The translations under genes and the position numbers were made by a program. From assembly GCA_900758165.1 (NCBI GenBank), contig CAAEQN010000108.1:1-53460 (forward strand): a stretch of DNA of 53,460 nt, given 5' to 3'. Source of the DNA: Clostridia bacterium. Its GTDB lineage: Bacteria; Bacillota; Clostridia; TANB77; CAG-508. The notes beneath the pieces were generated by a model. It was not told the origin of the DNA, made no database searches, and worked only from the letters and a program-made list of their open reading frames with translations. Of this stretch, positions 16,461 through 26,707 are shown piece by piece; within the stretch, counting starts at the first letter, position 1, and the number at the start of each line of letters is the position of its first letter.

Positions 16461-17873
16461 ATGAAAGATGAAATAAATATAATTGGTGGAGGATTAGCAG
16501 GCTGTGAGGCTGCATATCAAATTGCCAAAAGAGGAATAAAAGTTAATTTATATGAAATGAAACCAAATAAATTTTCACCAGCACATTCAAATAAAGATTT
16601 AGCCGAAATAGTATGTAGCAATTCTTTTAAATCGAATTTACATACAAATGCATGTGGGCTTTTAAAAGAAGAATTAAGATTGTTAGATTCCTTGCTAATA
16701 AGGATAGCAGATGAAACTTCTGTACCAGCTGGTCAGGCTTTAGCAGTAGATAGAGAAGAATTTTCTAAAAGGGTAACTCAAGAATTAGAAAAAATAAAAA
16801 ATATAACTATAATAAGAAAAGAAGTAGGAGATAGTATTTCTGTAAGAGAATTAGCAAGAGATTCAATTGTGATAATAGCTACAGGGCCACTAACTTCTGA
16901 TAATCTTTCTAAAGAGATATTAGAAATTACAGGCCAAGAAGATTTGCATTTTTATGATGCTGCAGCTCCAATTATTTCCAAAGATAGCATAAATATGGAA
17001 ATTGCTTTTTATGGAAATAGATATGAACAAGAAAGACCAAAGGATATGGACGTAGACGAGTGGAAGAAAAGTGCAAAAAATGTAGATAAGAGCTATATAA
17101 ATTTGCCTATGAATAAAGAAGAATATGAAAATTTTTGGAATGAACTTGTAAATGCAGAAGTAGTTGAACTACACCAATTTGAAAAAAGAGAAATATTTGA
17201 AGGATGTATGCCAGTTGAAGTTATGGCAAAAAGAGGAATAGATACCTTAAGATACGGACCATTAAAGCCAATGGGATTTACAGACCCAAGAACAGGATAT
17301 AGACCCTATGCTTTAGTTCAATTGAGGCAAGACAACAAAGATGCAACAATATACAATATTGTAGGTTTTCAAACAAATTTAAAATTTGGAGAACAAAAAA
17401 GAGTATTTAGTATGATACCAGGACTTGAAAATGCAGAATTTATGAAATATGGAGTTATGCACAGAAATACATTTATAAATTCTACAAAATTATTAGATAA
17501 TACATACCAGTTAAAGAAAAACAATAACATATATTTTGCAGGACAAATAACAGGAGTAGAAGGATATGTGGAATCAATATCTTCAGGATTAGTATCAGGG
17601 ATAAATGCAGCAAACCAGATCATAAAATGTCAAGAAAAAAGTAATAAGAAGTTAATAGATAATGTAAATGATTATAAAAGAATTTTTAGCAATGAAACAA
17701 TGATAGGGGCATTAGCAAATTATGTATCAACTCCAAATGACAAATTTCAACCTATGAACGCAAATTTTGGAATACTTCCAGAATTAGAAGGAAAGAAAAT
17801 ATCGGATAAAAAGTTAAAATATGGGAAATTATCAGATAGAGCAATAACAATTTTAAAAGATAATATAGATTAA
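16461..17873 (+). CDS. trmFO: folate/FAD-dependent tRNA (uracil-54-C5)-methyltransferase TrmFO
   Basis: Makes ribothymidine at U54 of the tRNA T-loop using methylene-tetrahydrofolate and FADH2. The N-terminal FAD site is IIGGGLAGCEAAYQ; the catalytic cysteines sit in EIVCSNSFKSN and EIFEGCMPVEV; GVEGYVESISSGL near residue 370 is another family hallmark. The 470-aa length is slightly above usual. Co-transcribed with the helicase. Confidence 0.95.
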   Translation: MKDEINIIGGGLAGCEAAYQIAKRGIKVNLYEMKPNKFSPAHSNKDLAEIVCSNSFKSNLHTNACGLLKEELRLLDSLLIRIADETSVPAGQALAVDREEFSKRVTQELEKIKNITIIRKEVGDSISVRELARDSIVIIATGPLTSDNLSKEILEITGQEDLHFYDAAAPIISKDSINMEIAFYGNRYEQERPKDMDVDEWKKSAKNVDKSYINLPMNKEEYENFWNELVNAEVVELHQFEKREIFEGCMPVEVMAKRGIDTLRYGPLKPMGFTDPRTGYRPYALVQLRQDNKDATIYNIVGFQTNLKFGEQKRVFSMIPGLENAEFMKYGVMHRNTFINSTKLLDNTYQLKKNNNIYFAGQITGVEGYVESISSGLVSGINAANQIIKCQEKSNKKLIDNVNDYKRIFSNETMIGALANYVSTPNDKFQPMNANFGILPELEGKKISDKKLKYGKLSDRAITILKDNID

Positions 17874-17987
17874 TATTTCGATTATATTAAATTAATATTA
17901 CAAATTTATTAAAATGTGGCAAAATTGAAAAATATATGATATATTTTAATAAAATATAAGATTATACCATATAATTAACATAAAGTA

Positions 17988-18016
17988 TTGAAAAATTTTG
18001 TAAATTATGGTAAAAT
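17988..18016 (+). promoter_or_regulatory. promoter of the 493-aa coiled-coil gene
   Basis: TTGAAA at 17988-17993, 17-nt spacer, TAAAAT at 18011-18016, 50 nt before the start codon. Confidence 0.6.
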
Positions 18017-18065
18017 AAATAATAGTTGAATTATTATTAAATATATTTAATTTGGGAGGAAATAA

Positions 18066-19547
18066 ATGGGAAAAAATAAATTTGATGAGATAGCAGAATT
18101 AATGACAAAAATTGAAGAGGCTATGTCTATGAGCAAAGAAAGACAAGATAAAATAGATGAAATGAAGGAAGAACTACATAGCGAGACAGCTCCAGTTAAA
18201 GTTGAAGAGAAAAAAAAGGAATTAGCAAGTAAAGAACAAGATAAAAAAGATTTTGATGAAATGACAATTCCATCAGTTATTAGAGTTTCAACCGAAATAG
18301 AAAAAGAAAAAGAAACATCAAGAGTAGAATACAATAAAAAGATGCAAGAATTATTTGATAAAAAGTTAAAAATTCAAAAAAGATCAGATAAAGATATATT
18401 AGAAGAGTTAAATGCCAAGAAAGCAAAAATAAAAGAAACATTAGGACATTATGAGAATAGATTTGCAAATGATGAAGAAAAATTACAAAAAGCAAAAGAT
18501 GCTGCTAATAAAGCATTAGAAGACGTGGATAAGGATATAGCAGATGCTAAAGCAGGAAAAGCAAAAACATTAGAATTAGAAAAGGTGGATAACGAAATAA
18601 AAAATCTTACAGAACAATATAACGAAAGAAAACAACTATTAAATGGATATTATACAGAAATAGATAATTATGCAGAAATGTTAGGAATAGCTGACAAAGT
18701 GCGTGAAGCAAGAATATTAAAGCCAGAACCAGAACAACAAGGAAAAGGACGACCAATAAAAAAAGGACAACAAGTACCAACAAACGGCAAACACAAAATA
18801 GTAATTTCAGCTGAAGGTATTTCATTAAATGGTGAAATGAGTTACTGGAAAGACATAAAAAGAAATAAAGGTTTATATAAAGCTCTATTAGAGAATGGAG
18901 ATAAACATGTTGATGTTGAAGCCTTCAAAAAGTTAGAAGAACTTAATATAGAAGGAATGAGTGAAGATTTAAGATATGCATTAATAAATGCTTGTAGCTA
19001 TAATGACAATGGTGTATTAAGACTAAACACTGAATTAATTGAAGGAATATTTAAAAACTATAATGAATTATTAAAAAATGGTAGTACTAAAGGGTTAGAA
19101 TTAGAATATAACCTAAAAGGAACTTCATCACTTTCTCTATTGTTCAATAAAGAATTAGACAAAGAAACTATTAAACAATTAAAAGATGAAGCATATAATG
19201 CTAGAGGATATGCTAATATTGAACATGATATGTTTACAAAGATTGAATTTAAAGTAAGAGACATAAAACAAAGAATTAATAATTATAAGCAAAAGAAATT
19301 AAATGAAAGAAATGAAAGACATCCAGAACATGACGCACAAGAAGGAGAAAATGAACCAGAGCAAAACGAGCCGGAGAAAAATAAACCACAATTTGTACAA
19401 GATATTAAAGAAGGAGTTCCAAGTCAAGAAGAACAAGCAGAACAAGCAAGAAAAAGAGAAGAAGCAAAAGACCTTTATGAATATCTAAAAGGAAGAAATT
19501 CTCAACCAGAAAAAACAGAACAAGATGAAGAAATTCAAAAAGACTAA
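18066..19547 (+). CDS. hypothetical coiled-coil protein (493 aa)
   Basis: Not recognised. Residues about 1-220 are very rich in Lys and Glu with heptad-like spacing, predicting long coiled coils. Residues about 225-245 form a Pro/Gln/Gly linker. Residues about 250-420 look like a mixed globular domain (ISAEGISLNGEMSYWKDIKR, then short helices). The last 70 residues are a Glu/Gln/Lys-rich disordered tail. No signal peptide or membrane segment, so probably cytoplasmic. GGGAGGA precedes the ATG; it has its own promoter and terminator. It lies just before smc, but nothing in the sequence ties it to chromosome segregation. Confidence 0.75.
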   Translation: MGKNKFDEIAELMTKIEEAMSMSKERQDKIDEMKEELHSETAPVKVEEKKKELASKEQDKKDFDEMTIPSVIRVSTEIEKEKETSRVEYNKKMQELFDKKLKIQKRSDKDILEELNAKKAKIKETLGHYENRFANDEEKLQKAKDAANKALEDVDKDIADAKAGKAKTLELEKVDNEIKNLTEQYNERKQLLNGYYTEIDNYAEMLGIADKVREARILKPEPEQQGKGRPIKKGQQVPTNGKHKIVISAEGISLNGEMSYWKDIKRNKGLYKALLENGDKHVDVEAFKKLEELNIEGMSEDLRYALINACSYNDNGVLRLNTELIEGIFKNYNELLKNGSTKGLELEYNLKGTSSLSLLFNKELDKETIKQLKDEAYNARGYANIEHDMFTKIEFKVRDIKQRINNYKQKKLNERNERHPEHDAQEGENEPEQNEPEKNKPQFVQDIKEGVPSQEEQAEQARKREEAKDLYEYLKGRNSQPEKTEQDEEIQKD

Positions 19548-19569
19548 ATTATAACAATTAATTATATAA

Positions 19570-19606
19570 AAAATAATGTCAATATTCTTATTGGCATTAT
19601 TTTTTT
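19570..19606 (+). terminator. terminator after the coiled-coil gene
   Basis: A 15-bp stem (19570-19584 with 19589-19603, one G-T pair), TTCT loop, then a T-run. Confidence 0.85.
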
Positions 19607-19622
19607 ATAGAAACGATTTTTC

Positions 19623-19651
19623 TTGCATTTGGTAAAAATATAGTATAAAAT
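19623..19651 (+). promoter_or_regulatory. promoter of smc
   Basis: TTGCAT at 19623-19628, 17-nt spacer, TAAAAT at 19646-19651, 55 nt before the smc start. Confidence 0.5.
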
Positions 19652-19705
19652 GTAATCTATGAAAAGTTAAGCAAATATTAGCTTATTTTAGAGGAGAAAC
19701 AACAG

Positions 19706-22700
19706 ATGTATTTAAAAAGATTAGAGATGCAGGGATTTAAATCTTTTGCAGATAAAACAATATTAGAATTTAAGCCAGGTATTACAACTGTAATTGGACC
19801 TAATGGTTCAGGAAAAAGTAATATATCTGATAGTATAAGATGGGTTCTAGGAGAGCAAAGCATGAAGTCTTTAAGAGGAGCAAAATCTGAAGACATTATT
19901 TTTGCTGGAACTCAAAATAGAAAATCTTTAGGGTTCGCGGAAGCTTCTATTGTTATAGATAATCAAGATGGAAAATTGCCTATTGAATATAATGAAGTTA
20001 CAGTAACAAGAAAAATATACAGAAGTGGAGAAACGGGGTATTTTATAAATAAAGTTCCATGTAGACTAAAAGATATTTTAGAGTTATTTATGGATACCGG
20101 AATTGGAAAAGATGGATATTCTATAATAGGACAAGGGAAAATAGATGAAATTTTAAGTAATAAGTCAGAAGACAGAAGACACATTTTCGAAGAGGCAGCA
20201 GGTATTGTAAAATATAGAACAAGAAAAGTAGAATCCGAAAAAAAATTAGAACAAACCAAACTAAATTTACTTCGTATAAATGATATTTTATCAGAAATAG
20301 AAGGACAATTAGAACCTTTAAAACTTCAGTCGGAAAAGGCAAGAAGGTTTTTAAGCTTACGAGAAGAACTAAAAAGTATAGAAGTAGGGCTATTTGTTTT
20401 TAATATAAATTCTTATAAAGAAAAATTAGAACAGATAGTAAAAGATTTGGAGGTATTAAACTCTCAAGAAGTAGATGAAAATAAAAAGCTAGAAGATATT
20501 CAAAATAGCAAAGAAGTAGTAAAAACAAGAATTGATGAACTTATACAAGAAATAGAAAATATGCAAAATATAGGATTTGAAAGTAAAACTAAAATAGAAC
20601 AAATCAATTCTCAAATAAGTATCTCTAATGAAAGAATTTTAAATAATAATATTAATATAGAAAGATTAGAAAGTGAAATAGAAGAATTAAAACAAAGAAT
20701 AGAAGACTTTTCGCAAGAAAAAGAAAATAAATTATATAAAAAAGAAAACCTTTCTAAAAACAAAGAAAAATTCGAAAAAGAATTAAAAGAAAAAGAAGAA
20801 GAACTTGCAAAAATATCTGCTAAATTATCTAAAAAAGGATTAGAGATAGAAGAAAAAAAGAAGAAAGTAGAAGAAGATACAGATGCAAGATATGAAAGAA
20901 TATCAGAGATAAGCACTTATGAAGCTAATTATGAAAATTTAGACAAAACTAAAAAAAGTGTAAATTTAGAATTGCAAACAACAATATCAGAGCTAGACTC
21001 TAACAGGATAAGAAAACAAGAAATTTCAAAAGGATTTTTAGAAATAGATAATACAAGAAACAAGGCATTAAAAAACTTGACACAAGTGCGAGAAAAAAAT
21101 CAAAATGCAATAAATGTTATTAAAGAATATGAAGATAAAATCAATAAACTAACAGCAGACTTTAGAATGAAAGATTCTAGGTGTAAATTCTTAACAGAGA
21201 CAGAAAAAGAAAAAGATGGATATATAAAAAGTGTTAAATCTTTATTGCTTGCGTGTGAAAAAGATGCAGTATTAAATTCAGGAGTAGATGGAGTTTTGGC
21301 AAGTTTGATTTCTGTGGATAAAAAGTACGAAACAGCCATTGAAGTATGTTTAGGACAAGCAATGCAAAACATAGTAACAAATACAGAAACAGATGCTAAA
21401 AGATTAATAGAATATTTAAGAAAAAACAATCTAGGAAGAGCAAGCTTTTTACCAATTTCATCAGTACATGGTAAGAAAATAGATAAAGTAAAAAAAATCA
21501 ATGGAATAGTTGGAATTGCATCAGATTTAATAAGCTACAACAAAAAATATGAAGGTATAATTTTAAATTTGCTAGGAAGAACTGTAATTGTAGAAAATAT
21601 GGATAATGCTATTGCATTGGCAAAGACTAATAATTACACATTTAGAATAGTAACATTAGAAGGAGATGTAATAAATCCATCTGGAGCTATTAGTGGTGGT
21701 TCTGTTCAACAAAAAACTGTAAATATATTAGGTAGAAGTAGAGAAATAGAAGAATTAAAACAAAAAATAGATGAAATAAATTTAGAAATAAAAAAAGTTA
21801 CAAAAGAGAAAGAAAAGTATTCAGAAAGTGCTACAGATACTATAGAAGAAGCAGCAAGATTAGAAAAAGAACTACAAACAATAGAAATAAGCTATGCTAC
21901 AAAAAAACAAGAATTAGAATTAATAGAAGGCCAAATATCAAAACTAGAAGAAAAAGTTGCAAAATTAAGAAAACAATTAGAAAATATAGAAACAGAAAAG
22001 AAAAATATAGAGGCAGCCAAAGAGGGAACAAAACAAGTTATTGCAAATTTAGAAAAAGAAATAACAGAATTAAATGAAGAAATAACAAAATTTGCAGAGC
22101 TTAATAAAGATGATCAAACATACATAAACAATTTAAATACAGACATAACAGACTTAAAAATATCTGTATCTTCATTTGATGAAAGTGGAATTTCTATAGA
22201 TGAAATGTTAGAAAGAATAGGACAAGATATAGAAAATGCAAATAATAATATAGAAAACAAATTACAAGAAATAGAAAAAACAAAACAAGAAACAATAAAA
22301 ACACAAGAAGATATTTTAAACTTTGGAAAAGAAATTGATAAAATAAAATCAGAAGTTTCTAATAGTTCAGAGACAATAGAAAATCTAAAACAAGAAAAAC
22401 AAGAAAAAAGCAATCAATTAGAGAAATTAGAAACAAAAATAGAAGAACAATATCAAACTCTAAATAGCTTAAAAGAGCAAATTGTAAAAATAGAAAGCAA
22501 AAAAGCAAAGCAAGAACAAGATGTAGATGATTTAATAAATAAATTATGGCAAGAATATGAAATAACTCCTAACAATGCATCCGAATATAAAAAACCAGAC
22601 AATGTTCAAGTTGCACAAAGAAAAACAAATGAATTAAGAAGGGAAATTGCAGATTTAGGAAGCATTAATATAGATTCCATAGAAGACTATAAAAAAATGC

Positions 22701-23248
22701 AAGAAAGATATGACTTTATGAATGAACAGAGATTTGATCTAGAAGAATCCATATCTAAATTAAGAAATGTTATATCTGAAATGACAACTACAATGCAAAA
22801 ACAATTTGCAGAAAAATTTAAGCAAATAAACAAAAACTTTAATGAAGTATTTTGCGAGTTGTTTGGTGGAGGAAAGGCAGAATTAATATTAGAAAACGAA
22901 GCAGATATACTAGAATGTGGAATAGACATTAGGGTTCAACCACCAGGAAAGAAACTACAAAATATGATGCTTTTATCTGGAGGAGAAAAAGCGTTAACAG
23001 CAATAGCTATATTATTTGCAATATTAAAGATAAATCCAGCTCCATTCTGTATATTAGATGAAATTGAAGCAGCATTAGATGATGTAAATGTTAATAGATA
23101 TGCAACATATTTAAAGAAATTTAGTAAAGATACTCAATTTTTAGTAATAACACATAGAAAAGGAACAATGGAAATTGCAGATACTGTATATGGTGTAACA
23201 ATGGAGGAAAAAGGAATAAGTAAATTACTTTCAATGAAATTAAAGTAA
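19706..23248 (+). CDS. smc: chromosome segregation protein SMC
   Basis: Structural-maintenance-of-chromosomes ATPase, which loads at ParB sites with ScpA/ScpB and folds and separates the chromosome. The 1180-aa length is normal. Walker A GPNGSGKSN at residues 31-39; first coiled coil to about 500; hinge about 505-665 including the glycine-rich GAISGGSVQQ; second coiled coil; signature MLLSGGEKALTAIA; Walker B FCILDEIEAALDD near the C-terminus. GAGGAG precedes the ATG. The usual neighbours rnc and ftsY are absent. Confidence 0.97.
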   Translation: MYLKRLEMQGFKSFADKTILEFKPGITTVIGPNGSGKSNISDSIRWVLGEQSMKSLRGAKSEDIIFAGTQNRKSLGFAEASIVIDNQDGKLPIEYNEVTVTRKIYRSGETGYFINKVPCRLKDILELFMDTGIGKDGYSIIGQGKIDEILSNKSEDRRHIFEEAAGIVKYRTRKVESEKKLEQTKLNLLRINDILSEIEGQLEPLKLQSEKARRFLSLREELKSIEVGLFVFNINSYKEKLEQIVKDLEVLNSQEVDENKKLEDIQNSKEVVKTRIDELIQEIENMQNIGFESKTKIEQINSQISISNERILNNNINIERLESEIEELKQRIEDFSQEKENKLYKKENLSKNKEKFEKELKEKEEELAKISAKLSKKGLEIEEKKKKVEEDTDARYERISEISTYEANYENLDKTKKSVNLELQTTISELDSNRIRKQEISKGFLEIDNTRNKALKNLTQVREKNQNAINVIKEYEDKINKLTADFRMKDSRCKFLTETEKEKDGYIKSVKSLLLACEKDAVLNSGVDGVLASLISVDKKYETAIEVCLGQAMQNIVTNTETDAKRLIEYLRKNNLGRASFLPISSVHGKKIDKVKKINGIVGIASDLISYNKKYEGIILNLLGRTVIVENMDNAIALAKTNNYTFRIVTLEGDVINPSGAISGGSVQQKTVNILGRSREIEELKQKIDEINLEIKKVTKEKEKYSESATDTIEEAARLEKELQTIEISYATKKQELELIEGQISKLEEKVAKLRKQLENIETEKKNIEAAKEGTKQVIANLEKEITELNEEITKFAELNKDDQTYINNLNTDITDLKISVSSFDESGISIDEMLERIGQDIENANNNIENKLQEIEKTKQETIKTQEDILNFGKEIDKIKSEVSNSSETIENLKQEKQEKSNQLEKLETKIEEQYQTLNSLKEQIVKIESKKAKQEQDVDDLINKLWQEYEITPNNASEYKKPDNVQVAQRKTNELRREIADLGSINIDSIEDYKKMQERYDFMNEQRFDLEESISKLRNVISEMTTTMQKQFAEKFKQINKNFNEVFCELFGGGKAELILENEADILECGIDIRVQPPGKKLQNMMLLSGGEKALTAIAILFAILKINPAPFCILDEIEAALDDVNVNRYATYLKKFSKDTQFLVITHRKGTMEIADTVYGVTMEEKGISKLLSMKLK

Positions 23249-23290
23249 AATTAAAAATATAAAATTAAGTTCTATTTTTAGGACAAGTAG

Positions 23291-23322
23291 AATACTATGT
23301 ATAAAAACATAGTATTTTTTTT
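23291..23322 (+). terminator. terminator after smc
   Basis: A 10-bp perfect stem AATACTATGT / ACATAGTATT (23291-23300 with 23307-23316), 6-nt loop and a T-run. Confidence 0.85.
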
Positions 23323-23342
23323 ATGCAAGGGAGGAAAGTTTT

Positions 23343-26006
23343 ATGTGGTACACTAAAGAATTAAATCAAATTTTTAACGAGTTAGGAGTGGATTTAAACT
23401 ATGGATTGCAACAACAGGAAGTAGTAAGAAGAATTGAAAAATATGGAGATAATAATCTAAAAGAAAAAAAGAAAGAAAGTTTATTTATAAGGTTCGTAAA
23501 ACAATTTAATGACTTTATGATTATAACGTTAATAATTGCAGCTATTATATCTGCTGCTATAGCAAAAATTACAGGAAATGGAGATTACATAGATTCAATA
23601 ATTATAATTGTAATAGTTATATTTAATGCACTTATGGGACTAATACAAGAGGCAAAGGCAGAAAAGTCATTAGAGGCACTTAAAAAAATGTCTGCACCAA
23701 GTGCAAAGGTTAAAAGAGATGGAAAAATACAGGAGATAGAAGCTTCTAAAGTTGTACCAGGAGATATTGTTATTTTGGAGGCGGGAAACTATGTTCCTGC
23801 TGATTGTAGACTTATAAATTCATATAATTTAAAAATAGAAGAATCTGCACTAACAGGAGAGACTGTTCCAAGTATTAAAGATGCATCAGTTGTATTAAGA
23901 AAAAATACAGCATTAGGCGATTTGTGTAATATGGCATTTGCTACTACTATAGTTGTAAATGGCCATGCAGAAGCTATAGCAGTAGAAACTGGTATGAATA
24001 CTAAAGTGGGACAAATAGCAGGAATGATAATAGAAGATAAAGCACCGCAAACTCCTTTACAAAAAAAGCTGGGAGAAGTTGGAAAAACTTTAGCAATTGT
24101 ATGTATTGCAATTTGTGCATTAATATTTATAATAGGGATATTTAAGAAAATTCCTATTGTAGAAATGTTTATGACATCAGTTGGTTTAGCAGTTGCTGCA
24201 ATTCCAGAGGGACTTCCTGCTATAGTTACAATTATGCTGTCTATAGGTGTAACAAAAATGGCTAAAAAGAATAGCATAATAAGAAAATTGCCTGCTGTAG
24301 AGACATTAGGAAGTAGTAGCGTTATATGTTCAGACAAGACAGGAACATTAACACAAAATAAAATGACAGTAAGCCAGATACGAAATGCATTTGGAGTAGT
24401 AAATAAGCAAGATGAAATTACAATATTAGAACTTGGAACAATGTGCACAGATACCGTGCAAGAATACAAAGAAAATAAACTTCAGGCAATAGGAGAACCA
24501 ACAGAAGTAGCAATTACAAATGCAGCAATACAAATTGGATTGAATAAAACAGAATTATATGAAAAAATGCAAAGAATAAATGATATTCCTTTTGATTCAA
24601 AAAGAAAGATGATGACAACAATACACAAATTTGGAAATAAATATAGAATAATAACAAAAGGTGCGCCAGATATTTTATTAAAAAAATGTTCTAAATATTA
24701 TCAAAATGAAGATATAACACCAATATTTAGTAAAATAGAAAACATTAAAGAACAAAATAAAATAATGGCTGATAAAGCTTTAAGAGTAATTGCAGTAGCA
24801 TATAAAGATGTAGAAAGTTTACCAACAAAATTGAATGCGCAAACAATAGAAGAAGATTTAACTTTTGTTGGATTAATTGGAATGTTTGATCCACCAAGAG
24901 AAGGAGTAAAAGAAGCAGTAAGGACTTGCAGAAGAGCTGGAATAAAAACTGTAATGATTACAGGAGACCATTTACAAACAGCAAAAGCAATAGCAAAAGA
25001 TTTAGGAATATTAAGAAAAGGAGATTTAGCAATAGATGGAGAAAGTTTAGAAAAAACAAGCCAGCAAGAATTAGAAAAAAATATTATGAACTATAGTGTA
25101 TTTGCAAGAGTATCACCAGAACATAAAGTAAGAATTGTAAAAGCTTTTAGGAGTACTGGAGCAGTTGTAGCAATGACAGGGGATGGAGTAAATGATGCTC
25201 CGGCATTGAAAAATGCGGATATTGGAATTGCAATGGGAAAAGGAGGAACGGATGTTGCAAAAAATGCGTCAGATATGATTTTAACAGATGATAATTTTGT
25301 AACAATAGTAGAAGCGGTAAAACAAGGAAGAAATATTTATGATAATATAAAAAAAGCAATACATTTCTTAATAGCAACAAACATTGGGGAAATATTTACA
25401 ATATTTGTAGGACTATTGTTAGGAATAAAATCTCCTTTGCTAGCAATACAACTATTATGGATTAATTTGGTAACAGATTCGTTCCCTGCTATAGCTTTAG
25501 GGTTAGAAAGAGAAGAAGAAAATATAATGAATAGATTACCAAGAAATCCAAAAAAGAGTATATTTGCAGATGGACTTTGGGGCAAAATTGTAACAGAAGG
25601 AATAATGATAGGAACACTTACACTTGTGGCTTTTAGTATAGGAACTAAATTTTATTCTATAGAAGTTGGAAGAACAATGGCATTCTTATCTTTAGGAATA
25701 TTAGAATTAATCCACAGCTTTAATGTAAAAAGTGAAGAAAGTATATTTAAAACAGGAATTATTGAAAATAAATATTTAGTGGGGGCATTTATTTTAGGAA
25801 CACTTTTGCAAATAATAGTGGTTATTATAAAACCTTTTGCCGATGTATTTAATTTAGTTCAATTAAGTGGAATTCAGTGGATATATACAACTATAATTTC
25901 AATTTCTCCAATTATACTTATAGAAATACAAAAGAAGTTTAATTCATATAAATTTGGAAAGGTTATACCAATGCAAGTACGAATGGGAACAGAAAAATGG
26001 CAATAA
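23343..26006 (+). CDS. calcium-transporting P-type ATPase (PMCA/SERCA-like, P2)
   Basis: Membrane pump of 887 aa exporting Ca2+ with ATP. N-terminal cation ATPase domain; actuator motif LTGETVPS; phosphorylated D331 in DKTGTLTQNKM; nucleotide-binding KGAPD; hinge TGDGVNDAPAL. The ion site is Ca2+-type: PEGLPA in TM4 and LLWINLVTDSFPA (N-x-x-x-D) in TM6. About ten transmembrane helices. GGGAGG lies 8 nt before the ATG. Single-gene unit bounded by terminators on both sides. Confidence 0.92.
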   Translation: MWYTKELNQIFNELGVDLNYGLQQQEVVRRIEKYGDNNLKEKKKESLFIRFVKQFNDFMIITLIIAAIISAAIAKITGNGDYIDSIIIIVIVIFNALMGLIQEAKAEKSLEALKKMSAPSAKVKRDGKIQEIEASKVVPGDIVILEAGNYVPADCRLINSYNLKIEESALTGETVPSIKDASVVLRKNTALGDLCNMAFATTIVVNGHAEAIAVETGMNTKVGQIAGMIIEDKAPQTPLQKKLGEVGKTLAIVCIAICALIFIIGIFKKIPIVEMFMTSVGLAVAAIPEGLPAIVTIMLSIGVTKMAKKNSIIRKLPAVETLGSSSVICSDKTGTLTQNKMTVSQIRNAFGVVNKQDEITILELGTMCTDTVQEYKENKLQAIGEPTEVAITNAAIQIGLNKTELYEKMQRINDIPFDSKRKMMTTIHKFGNKYRIITKGAPDILLKKCSKYYQNEDITPIFSKIENIKEQNKIMADKALRVIAVAYKDVESLPTKLNAQTIEEDLTFVGLIGMFDPPREGVKEAVRTCRRAGIKTVMITGDHLQTAKAIAKDLGILRKGDLAIDGESLEKTSQQELEKNIMNYSVFARVSPEHKVRIVKAFRSTGAVVAMTGDGVNDAPALKNADIGIAMGKGGTDVAKNASDMILTDDNFVTIVEAVKQGRNIYDNIKKAIHFLIATNIGEIFTIFVGLLLGIKSPLLAIQLLWINLVTDSFPAIALGLEREEENIMNRLPRNPKKSIFADGLWGKIVTEGIMIGTLTLVAFSIGTKFYSIEVGRTMAFLSLGILELIHSFNVKSEESIFKTGIIENKYLVGAFILGTLLQIIVVIIKPFADVFNLVQLSGIQWIYTTIISISPIILIEIQKKFNSYKFGKVIPMQVRMGTEKWQ

Positions 26007-26086
26007 ATATAATAAAGAAGCAGAAAACTATGAACAATAATAAAAAAACAATTAAAATTAAATAATTATTAAATAATAATCTATAT

Positions 26087-26117
26087 AGAGTGCAAATGAT
26101 AATTTGCACTCTTTTTT
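26087..26117 (+). terminator. terminator after the Ca2+ ATPase
   Basis: A perfect 11-bp stem AGAGTGCAAAT / ATTTGCACTCT (26087-26097 with 26102-26112), GATA loop, then T-run. Confidence 0.9.
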
Positions 26118-26186
26118 CATATATTTTTTATATAGAAATTCTTAAAAAATTTTTTAAAAAAATATTAAAAAATTTTAAAAAAAGTA

Positions 26187-26215
26187 TTGATTTTTATTAA
26201 ATTTTATATTAAAAT
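26187..26215 (+). promoter_or_regulatory. dcw promoter (mraZ)
   Basis: TTGATT at 26187-26192, 17-nt spacer, TAAAAT at 26210-26215. The transcript would start within the AAGTGG repeats directly downstream. Confidence 0.65.
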
Positions 26216-26222
26216 TTAATCG

Positions 26223-26259
26223 AAGTGGTAAGAAGTGGCACAAAGTGGTAGAAAAGTGT
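26223..26259 (+). promoter_or_regulatory. MraZ operator: AAGTGG direct repeats
   Basis: AAGTGG at 26223, 26233 and 26243 (exact 10-bp period) and a fourth imperfect AAGTGT at 26254. MraZ proteins bind direct repeats of GTGG/TGGG type with one-helical-turn spacing upstream of their own gene. The position right after the -10 fits autorepression by blocking the transcription start. Confidence 0.8.
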
Positions 26260-26275
26260 TTAGGAGGTGAAGATA

Positions 26276-26707
26276 GTGTTAATAGGCGAATATAGCCATT
26301 CTCTAGATGTTAAGGGCAGATTAATAATGCCAGCAAAGTTAAGAGAAGACATGGGAGAGAAATTTATAATAACAACAGGTTTAGATGGTTGCTTATTTGG
26401 ATTTTCTATGTCAGAATGGCAAAAATTTGAGGACAAGCTAAAAACACTACCAATCACAAACAAAAATGCAAGAAACTTTGTAAGATTCTTTTTATCAGGA
26501 GCAACAGAATGTGAATTAGACAAACAAGGAAGATTTTTAATAGCAAGTAAACTTCGTGAAGTTGCATCATTAGATAAAGATGTAACAATAATAGGAACAG
26601 GAACAAGAATTGAAATATGGGACAAAGAAAAATGGGAAGCACATATTAGTGAAGAAAATCTTTCTATAGAAGAAATAGAACAAAATATGCAAGAACTTGG
26701 TATATAA
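26276..26707 (+). CDS. mraZ: MraZ, transcriptional repressor of the dcw cluster
   Basis: 143-aa AbrB-fold protein with two repeats: GEYSHSLDVKGRLIMPAKLR near residue 4 and CELDKQGRFLIASKLRE near residue 78. It forms a ring that binds the operator repeats upstream. The GTG at 26276 is the start: AGGAGG at 26262-26267 is 8 nt away and the family begins MxxGEY. An in-frame GTG at 26267 overlaps the ribosome site and is rejected. Confidence 0.93.
   Translation: MLIGEYSHSLDVKGRLIMPAKLREDMGEKFIITTGLDGCLFGFSMSEWQKFEDKLKTLPITNKNARNFVRFFLSGATECELDKQGRFLIASKLREVASLDKDVTIIGTGTRIEIWDKEKWEAHISEENLSIEEIEQNMQELGI

Noticed and set aside
26223..26259. Short direct repeats considered as a CRISPR or iteron array
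   Set aside because: Units are only six bases with 4-bp gaps and sit at the mraZ promoter; MraZ operator explains them.
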